The notes under the pieces: model-generated
Database searches by the model: none
What the model was told of the DNA's origin: nothing
What the model saw: only the letters and a program-made list of their open reading frames with translations
Shown: piece after piece, positions 22,737 through 27,378 of the stretch
Numbering within the stretch: the stretch's first letter is position 1
How the letters are laid out: each line of letters begins with the position of its first letter
Program-made: the position numbers and the translations under genes
Assembly (NCBI GenBank): GCA_947304065.1
Contig: CAMZAI010000008.1
Span: forward strand, 1-27,378
Direction of reading: 5' to 3'
DNA length: 27,378 nucleotides
From: an uncultured Clostridia bacterium
GTDB taxonomy: Bacteria > Bacillota > Clostridia > Lachnospirales > Lachnospiraceae

Positions 22737-24905
22737 TAATTTGTTGATGTAATCGATCATTTTACCGATATTGTCCTTTCGGCTCTTTAAGAAGTCCCTG
22801 ATGCATTTGACCGACGCGTAGCCGCCGCTTACGGCGTTATCCGCGGTACCGCTGCCCGGGTATCTCTCAAAGAACTGCTCATACAAAGGAGAATAGATAT
22901 CCTCATACTCCCGGAGCTTCGCAAGAGCCGCGCCCTGCTCCAGTTCACCCTCCGACAGACCGGAGAGGCGCTCGCAGAAGCGCTCCTTAAAGCCTTTGTT
23001 GGTCATGAGCCATGCAAAACACAGCACGGCGGGATTATTGGTACCGCGGTCCAGCAGGCCCTCGGGCTTGTAGTTATCTTCTTTTACGGTGTTTGTCTTT
23101 GCGTCGGAGCTGCCGCTCACGCCGCCGAATTCCATGTCATAGAACATGAAACGCCAGCGCCCGTCGTATCCGTCCGCGGGACCGGCTTTCCACATCGACC
23201 AGTTTTTCCCGGGCCAGTCCCATTTATTGTTGATCCATATCTCTGCGGCAAAATAGTCCATGACCGAGGTCTCGTCGACAATGCGGCAGAACTCATCATA
23301 GTCCGCGTCTGCGCTTAAGTCGTCATGGTTTTTAAAAAAGTCCAGAAGCTCCCTGAAGAAATAATCCTCCGTTTCGCCTTCGGGCAGCTTTCCTTCATCG
23401 AGCTTATATCCGCAGGCGTATTTTTCCGCGTCTCCCTTATAGATGACCACGCTGTCTTTGTCCACGCCGTATCTGCCTTCTAAATAATCGTCGCTGTAGT
23501 CCTCCTGCAGCACGTACAGTCCCCAGTATTCCCCGTTGATATAAACCACACAGGGCCTGTTCGCCTGCGTCTCGCAGTTCAGGTCTCCCAGCAGCGACTG
23601 CCAGTAAACGTCGTTGAATTTGGCCGTAAATGCACAGTTGCCTCCGGCTCTCAAAACCAGCGTGTCGAACTTGTCCATCGCCTGTCCCGATCCGTCTTTG
23701 CTGTCTGCACCGAAGACCGGATACTTGAAATTCTTTTTTCCGTAATCGCCCCTTGCATACAGTCTGAAGCCCTTTTGCAGGTCCGAGCGGGAATAATTCC
23801 CCTGTATCCTGATCCCGCAGAGCTGCGAAATGACCTCGTACGCTCCGTCGGCATCCACCTCGAGCAGCGAGACCGAAGCTTTTCGCTCCCATTCCCTGCC
23901 GTGCTGCTTATAATTCGCATCGAGCGAACGCGCGACCTCGGCGTCCTTTATCCTTCCGTTGGCCAGCAGGTATTCGTGCAATGCGTTGTTGAATATGCTG
24001 CCCTTGACATAGATGCCGCGCTCGCTGTCAAACAGATCGTCATAGTCCACGGAAATGCTGACAACCGCGAGCGGGCGTCCTGCCGCCGCGCAGCTCTGTG
24101 CCAGCCCCTCTATATGCTCTTCGGGACTCCCGATAAAGAATACTCCTCCGCTTTCGGGCCCGAAGCTTCCGTCATCATACATGGCCGCAGCCCTGATCAC
24201 GGTGCATCTGTCGACCGCGCTTTCCGAGGGAGCCTTGACGGTGCTTTCAAAGAAGTAACCGCCCGGAGCCACCGAGCTGTAATTGCCAGAGAAGAGAACC
24301 GGATCTACAGCTGAGACCGTAAGTCCGGCTGCAGGCGCCGCGCCTATGCGGATTGCGGAAGTATATTCCATGGCAGTATCGCTCTCTGCCGGATCGCTCC
24401 CGTCGAGAGTATAGAATATCCGGCCTGTTCCCGCGCCGACATCCGAAGCGGGGATGCTGAGTTCCAGATTGAATTCGTCGGAGTAGAAACCGCTTGGAGC
24501 GGAAAATTCAATGCTCTTTTTTAGCTTCTGCGCCCACTGTGCAATTTCGACCATATCTGTGCCGGCGTCACCTGCCGCATCTGTAGTTCCGTCACCTGAC
24601 GTATCCTTTGCGGGCGTAGGCGTGACTGATGGCTGTATGTCATCTTTCTCCTGTATTCCGGAGCTGTCAGGTATCTCTGTCTGCTCCTGTACTGCGGTGT
24701 TGTCCGGTATCCCCGTCTGCTCCTGTACTGCAGTGTCCTCCTGTCCCCCGGTCTGCTCCTGTGTTGCTCCGTTGTCCTGTGCCGCGGTCCTCTCCTGCGC
24801 TTCGGACCCCCCTCGTCCGCAGGCAGTAAATGCCGCACAGATCAGGACAATTATCAACAAGCCTGTAAACCGGCGCACCCCATTGCTGAAAAATAACTCC
24901 CTCAT
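22731..24905 (-). CDS. CotH-kinase-like lipoprotein with chitobiase-type Ig domain
   Basis: A 724-residue putative lipoprotein: hydrophobic 14-28 and Cys29 in A-F-T-A-C, an atypical lipobox because Phe is at -3. Residues 30-120 are a Gln/Thr/Glu/Pro-rich linker with 'V-Q-E-Q-T-G-I-P-D' repeats. Residues 131-262 hold a chitobiase/hexosaminidase C-terminal-like domain ('F-Y-T-L-D-G-S-D-P', 164-172). The CotH domain (about 275-700) shows 'G-I-R-I-Q-G-N' (364-370), 'R-A-G-G-N' (419-423), 'N-G-E-Y-W-G-L-Y' (457-464), 'E-I-W-I-N-N-K' followed by 'K-N-W-S-M-W', and 'F-Y-D-M-E-F' with Asp590. CotH proteins are atypical extracellular kinases in spore coats and are common in rumen anaerobes. ATG at 24905 has AGGAGAAC upstream; an earlier in-frame ATG at 24944 lacks one. 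Confidence 0.88.
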   Translation of the reverse strand: MRELFFSNGVRRFTGLLIIVLICAAFTACGRGGSEAQERTAAQDNGATQEQTGGQEDTAVQEQTGIPDNTAVQEQTEIPDSSGIQEKDDIQPSVTPTPAKDTSGDGTTDAAGDAGTDMVEIAQWAQKLKKSIEFSAPSGFYSDEFNLELSIPASDVGAGTGRIFYTLDGSDPAESDTAMEYTSAIRIGAAPAAGLTVSAVDPVLFSGNYSSVAPGGYFFESTVKAPSESAVDRCTVIRAAAMYDDGSFGPESGGVFFIGSPEEHIEGLAQSCAAAGRPLAVVSISVDYDDLFDSERGIYVKGSIFNNALHEYLLANGRIKDAEVARSLDANYKQHGREWERKASVSLLEVDADGAYEVISQLCGIRIQGNYSRSDLQKGFRLYARGDYGKKNFKYPVFGADSKDGSGQAMDKFDTLVLRAGGNCAFTAKFNDVYWQSLLGDLNCETQANRPCVVYINGEYWGLYVLQEDYSDDYLEGRYGVDKDSVVIYKGDAEKYACGYKLDEGKLPEGETEDYFFRELLDFFKNHDDLSADADYDEFCRIVDETSVMDYFAAEIWINNKWDWPGKNWSMWKAGPADGYDGRWRFMFYDMEFGGVSGSSDAKTNTVKEDNYKPEGLLDRGTNNPAVLCFAWLMTNKGFKERFCERLSGLSEGELEQGAALAKLREYEDIYSPLYEQFFERYPGSGTADNAVSGGYASVKCIRDFLKSRKDNIGKMIDYINKLR

Positions 24906-24925
24906 ATTTGTTCTCCTGAATTTTT

Positions 24926-24954
24926 TGTGCATGATATCGCACATTTATACTATA
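24926..24954 (-). promoter_or_regulatory. Candidate -10 and start-site inverted repeat of the CotH gene
   Basis: The minus strand has TATAGT (24949-24954) without a good -35. The inverted repeat TGTGC-N8-GCACA (24926-24943) lies at the predicted start of the mRNA. Weak evidence. Confidence 0.3.
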
Positions 24955-25000
24955 AAACCAATATGCGTATGGAAGTAGCCGACAAATAAGAGAACTTAAG

Positions 25001-25026
25001 CATGCATTATTCAAGGTTTATGCATG
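25001..25026. repeat. Inverted repeat in the CotH-hsp20 intergenic region
   Basis: CATGCAT (25001-25007) and ATGCATG (25020-25026) form a 7-bp inverted repeat with a 12-bp spacer. An AT-rich tract (25045-25105) follows before the hsp20 promoter and may act as an UP element. Nothing else is recognised in 24955-25105. Confidence 0.4.
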
Positions 25027-25105
25027 TAATATTGTTTCATTTTCTGTGATAATTTATTAATTATTAAGTAATAATAAACTATAAATCTAAAAGTTTACAG
25101 ATTAT

Positions 25106-25132
25106 TTAGCACTCTCCTCTTGACAGTGCTAA
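25106..25132 (+). promoter_or_regulatory. CIRCE element (HrcA operator) upstream of hsp20
   Basis: TTAGCACTC (25106-25114), a 9-bp spacer and CAGTGCTAA (25124-25132) match the CIRCE consensus TTAGCACTC-N9-GAGTGCTAA at 17 of 18 positions with the exact spacing. It contains the -35 TTGACA of the hsp20 promoter, so HrcA binding would block transcription. Confidence 0.93.
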
Positions 25133-25148
25133 TGTATGGTGCTATCAT
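25120..25148 (+). promoter_or_regulatory. Promoter of hsp20
   Basis: A perfect TTGACA (25120-25125) and TATCAT (25143-25148) are separated by 17 bp. The start near 25155 gives a leader of about 100 nt. The leader contains CACCTCC (25187-25193 region), complementary to the GGAGG of the ribosome site (25243-25249 region). Confidence 0.85.
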
Positions 25149-25256
25149 GTAGTCGAACAAAGGAACAGAGATGTTCAAAAGTTTTTCACCTCCGTCCCAA
25201 TGCTCATAAGACATATTGGTTAGATCAGATATTATTATGAGAAGGAGGAATGACCT

Positions 25257-25706
25257 ATGTTGTTACCTAGCATTTTCAGAGAGAACTTATTTGATGACTG
25301 GATGGATTTCCCGAAGTTTGACGATTTCGGAGACATCGACAGGAAGCTGTACGGCAAGCACGCCGCACATGTAATGAAGACCGATGTTCATGAGCACGAT
25401 GATGCTTATGAAGTAGTTATTGATCTGCCCGGCTTTAAGAAGGATGAGCTGTCCGTTCAGCTCGAGAACGGTTACATGACCGTTTCCGCATCGAAGGGCC
25501 TGGATAAGGATGAGAAGAATAAGAAAGGCAGGATCATCCGCCAGGAGCGTTACGCAGGATCTATGCAGAGAAGCTTCTATGTCGGAGAGAATGTCACTCA
25601 GGAAGATGTCAAAGCGAAATTCGAGGACGGCGTCCTGAAGCTTACCGTTCCGAAGAAGGAAGTGAAGAAGCTGCCTGAAAACAAGACGATAGCGATCGAA
25701 GGATAA
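25257..25706 (+). CDS. hsp20: Small heat-shock protein, Hsp20/alpha-crystallin family
   Basis: A 149-residue holdase chaperone. The N-terminal arm (1-40) carries 'F-D-D-W' and Asp/Phe-rich segments. The alpha-crystallin domain (about 41-135) shows 'D-V-H-E-H-D-D-A-Y' , 'I-D-L-P-G-F-K-K-D-E-L' (55-65), 'R-Q-E-R-Y-A-G-S-M-Q-R-S-F' and the hallmark 'F-E-D-G-V-L-K-L-T-V-P' (122-132). The C-terminal oligomerisation motif I-A-I is at 145-147. It binds unfolding proteins in the cytoplasm and hands them to DnaK. GAAGGAGGA lies eight bases before the ATG. It is a single gene controlled by CIRCE and a strong promoter, and ended by a strong terminator. Confidence 0.96.
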   Translation: MLLPSIFRENLFDDWMDFPKFDDFGDIDRKLYGKHAAHVMKTDVHEHDDAYEVVIDLPGFKKDELSVQLENGYMTVSASKGLDKDEKNKKGRIIRQERYAGSMQRSFYVGENVTQEDVKAKFEDGVLKLTVPKKEVKKLPENKTIAIEG

Positions 25707-25724
25707 TGCAGTGACCAAATAAAT

Positions 25725-25749
25725 AAAAGCCCGGCTCAGCCGGGCTTTT
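25725..25749. terminator. Bidirectional terminator between hsp20 and the HDOD gene
   Basis: A perfect 11-bp stem (25725-25735 with 25739-25749) has a TCA loop and runs into T5 on the plus strand; flanking A residues give a T run on the minus strand. It serves both convergent genes. Confidence 0.9.
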
Positions 25750-25780
25750 TGTTATGCTTTATTCGCTGTGTTACCTCTTT

Positions 25781-27004
25781 TTATGCCGCAAACAGATCTT
25801 TGTACCATGTCAGCGACTTGATGTATGCGTCATAGATCCTGTCGTCATCGATATTCTTGAGCAAAAGCTGCCTTGAAGCTTCCTGGAACGAAGCGTTTTC
25901 GTATGCGATCATGAAATCGAGCACCGCTGCGAGGTCGCCTTCGTGTCTGAGCAGCGCGTTCTGTATGTTGCGCCCGACATTGACCAGGGCCAGAGCTTCC
26001 TCCATGGGCTTTTCAAGAATGATATCAAGCACCGAGAACAGTCCGGTAAGGAAGAGCTCGTTTGAAAGACCTGCCTGTTCGAAGACAGGGGCCAGATTCT
26101 CGGCAAACTTCGCCCTAAGCAGCGAAAGTCTCGTGATCTCGCTGGGTTTGTCGGTACACAGCTCTTTGGTGACCGCGGTATTGATCCATTTTTTAAGTTC
26201 CTTCTGCCCGAGCATGGCAGCGGCATGCCGTACCGAAGTGATCTCGGAATTCCGCGACATCCTGTTAACAAGTTTGAGCATCGAGATAACAAGCGAGGTA
26301 TCGCGCGATATCGTATCCGCTGCTTTGGTAAGATCGTAATCCGGAGCGTTCACAACATTCAGGAGTTCAACGTAGGTAGCCTTTAACGGCGCGAGCTCCT
26401 TTCCGCCCTCGGAAATGGGCATACGGAAAAACTCGCCCTCGTACATCGAATATGCATCCTTATCGGCGAGCGCTTCGTATTCCTCGCGTGTATTGACATT
26501 GACCGCGATAAGCTTCAGATCGGGATAATTCTTTGAAAAATAGGATCTCGCGACAGCGATGTTAATGCGCTTATGGTTTAGCAGAATATAATCCGTAAGG
26601 CTGAGGATAGGCTTGTATTCGTCAAACAGGTCATAAGCGAGGCCCTTGATCGCGAACGAAAAACCGTTCTTTTTAAGGGCTGCGATCCTCTGAACATACT
26701 GCTCTGTGGGCTTGATGCTGCTGTTTCCGAGCAGTATCACCTTCGAATGGTCCACCTTACAGTCACTCTCGAGGTCGGTAAATACGGATACCTCGTTGAC
26801 TTCAATAAATACATTGCGGTCTTCGGACACGGAGCCGAGACCCATGTTGTTGACGATCTCGAGTCCGAGCACTCTCGTAGCCAGATCGAGCCTGCCGGTA
26901 CCCAGAAGCCCCGGCTGGGCAAAAAGGTTCTCTCTCTGCGCGAAGATCGAATACGCGAGAACGTTCATGTTCTTGTCAAATAACGGGATCAGTGTAGCTA
27001 ACAT
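25781..27004 (-). CDS. EAL (degenerate)-HDOD signalling protein
   Basis: A 407-residue protein of the COG3434 (YuxH/CdgJ-like) type. Residues 1-200 follow the EAL-like half of that family ('V-L-A-Y-S-I-F-A' near 15-22, 'V-F-I-E-V-N' at 65-70, 'F-A-I-K-G-L' at 117-122, 'I-L-L-N' at 140-143), but the E-A-L catalytic motif and the D-D-F-G pair are absent, so no phosphodiesterase activity is expected. Residues about 205-400 form an HDOD domain ('D-T-S-L-V-I-S-M-L-K-L-V-N', 'V-R-H-A-A-A-M-L-G-Q-K-E-L-K-K-W'). Such proteins regulate motility or c-di-GMP output by protein contacts. The ATG follows GGGAGGT. An out-of-frame ATG lies four bases upstream. It is monocistronic. Confidence 0.88.
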   Translation of the reverse strand: MLATLIPLFDKNMNVLAYSIFAQRENLFAQPGLLGTGRLDLATRVLGLEIVNNMGLGSVSEDRNVFIEVNEVSVFTDLESDCKVDHSKVILLGNSSIKPTEQYVQRIAALKKNGFSFAIKGLAYDLFDEYKPILSLTDYILLNHKRINIAVARSYFSKNYPDLKLIAVNVNTREEYEALADKDAYSMYEGEFFRMPISEGGKELAPLKATYVELLNVVNAPDYDLTKAADTISRDTSLVISMLKLVNRMSRNSEITSVRHAAAMLGQKELKKWINTAVTKELCTDKPSEITRLSLLRAKFAENLAPVFEQAGLSNELFLTGLFSVLDIILEKPMEEALALVNVGRNIQNALLRHEGDLAAVLDFMIAYENASFQEASRQLLLKNIDDDRIYDAYIKSLTWYKDLFAA

Positions 27005-27041
27005 ACATACCTCCCTTTTGCTTTCTTTCTGTTATACGCTC

Positions 27042-27083
27042 GGCAAAGATCGGAATCGCTTTGCCTTCGCGAATAGTATAGCA
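27042..27083 (-). promoter_or_regulatory. Extended -10 promoter and leader hairpin of the HDOD gene
   Basis: The minus strand reads TGCTATACT (27075-27083), an extended -10. GCATTTTC occurs twice in tandem at the -35 position (27084-27101), a possible activator site. The leader, starting near 27068, opens with GGCAAAG-N10-CTTTGCC (27042-27065). Confidence 0.55.
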
Positions 27084-27134
27084 TGAAAATGCCGAAAATG
27101 CTATTTGAAAGTTTGGACACAGGCGCAGCCCCAT

Positions 27135-27378
27135 TTATCTGTGCCTGTATATTGCCCTAATAGAGTGAAGTTTTATCCTCTTGCCGAGTTCCAGCCGTTC
27201 ATCTCCTTTGAAAGCGGCGTAACTGCTGTCTGCGATCGAGTTGCCGTCCAGACTGTCAACCTGTATCAGTCTGTAATCATCGAAGGTCGTCACCACTATA
27301 TAGAGTTTGCCCGTATATGGTAAGCCCATATCTTTGAGGTCCTTAATAAGAACCTGTTCATCATAGATTTCTTCGATA
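27135..27378 (-). CDS. C-terminal part of an unrecognised gene, running off the window
   Basis: The reading frame is open from the window edge to a TAA at 27135, giving at least 81 residues. Codons continue upstream of the internal Met at 27329 without a stop, so that Met is probably not the start. The sequence is mixed alpha/beta with 'L-Y-I-V-V-T-T-F-D-D-Y-R-L-I-Q-V-D' and a basic C-terminus. I recognise no family. A weak hairpin (27119-27124 with 27143-27148) spans the stop codon but has no T tract. Confidence rests on the open frame and position. Confidence 0.6.
   Translation of the reverse strand, partial: IEEIYDEQVLIKDLKDMGLPYTGKLYIVVTTFDDYRLIQVDSLDGNSIADSSYAAFKGDERLELGKRIKLHSIRAIYRHR

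Noticed and set aside
1..27378. CRISPR array, insertion sequence, prophage or defence island
   Set aside because: No regularly spaced repeats, transposase or integrase motifs or known defence proteins were seen. DUF2130 alone is not enough to claim a defence system.

Overview
The window looks like a chromosomal segment from an anaerobic, carbohydrate-using Firmicute, most likely of the Lachnospiraceae type (rumen or gut). Supporting signs are strong AGGAGG-type ribosome sites and compact operons ended by hairpin-plus-T terminators. A CIRCE (HrcA) operator, a Firmicutes-style BirA box, a YesM/YesN two-component pair, Big_2-domain secreted glycosidases and N-terminal zinc-ribbon membrane proteins point the same way. 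The genus is inference. I see no rRNA, tRNA, CRISPR array, transposase, integrase or phage gene.

Layout. 1-3262: a large zinc-ribbon/multi-membrane protein with an EF-hand loop (minus strand), divergent from a LURP-one-related (LOR/tubby-fold) protein. 3363-9430: a sugar-uptake and sensing cluster made of a lipoprotein substrate-binding protein, an intrinsic terminator, two CUT1 permeases, a YesM-type histidine kinase with its own promoter, and a YesN-type AraC response regulator. No ATPase gene is present, so a shared ATPase elsewhere is implied. 9437-9575: a highly structured intergenic element. 9587-10951: a secreted Big_2-GH5 glucanase, convergent with the sugar cluster. 11076-12825: birA-bioY, preceded by a BirA box overlapping the -35 element. 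12870-16363: a c-di-GMP pair, an EAL protein translationally coupled to an unusual ICMT/PEMT-like membrane methyltransferase-Cache-GGDEF fusion. 16540-18037: a secreted right-handed beta-helix protein. 18089-20176: PAP2 phosphatase and GT4 glycosyltransferase, probably for glycolipid synthesis. 20208-22678: a CDF metal exporter coupled to a DUF2130 coiled-coil/nuclease-like protein. 22703-24905: a CotH-kinase-like lipoprotein. 25106-25749: an hsp20 gene under CIRCE. 25781-27083: an HDOD/degenerate-EAL protein. 27135-27378: the C-terminal end of an unrecognised gene running off the window.

How the parts fit. The secreted GH5, the ABC importer and the YesMN pair form a plausible scheme of polysaccharide breakdown, oligosaccharide uptake and sensing, with beta-glucan or cello-oligosaccharides as an unproven substrate guess. 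Three proteins of c-di-GMP type occur in 15 kb, one of them fused to a methyltransferase-like domain. Two regulons can be read directly from operators: biotin (BirA box) and heat shock (CIRCE).

The best candidates for something undescribed are the ICMT-Cache-GGDEF fusion, the cloverleaf-like element at 9437-9542, and the EF-hand zinc-ribbon protein. I did not find an obvious new defence or mobile system.
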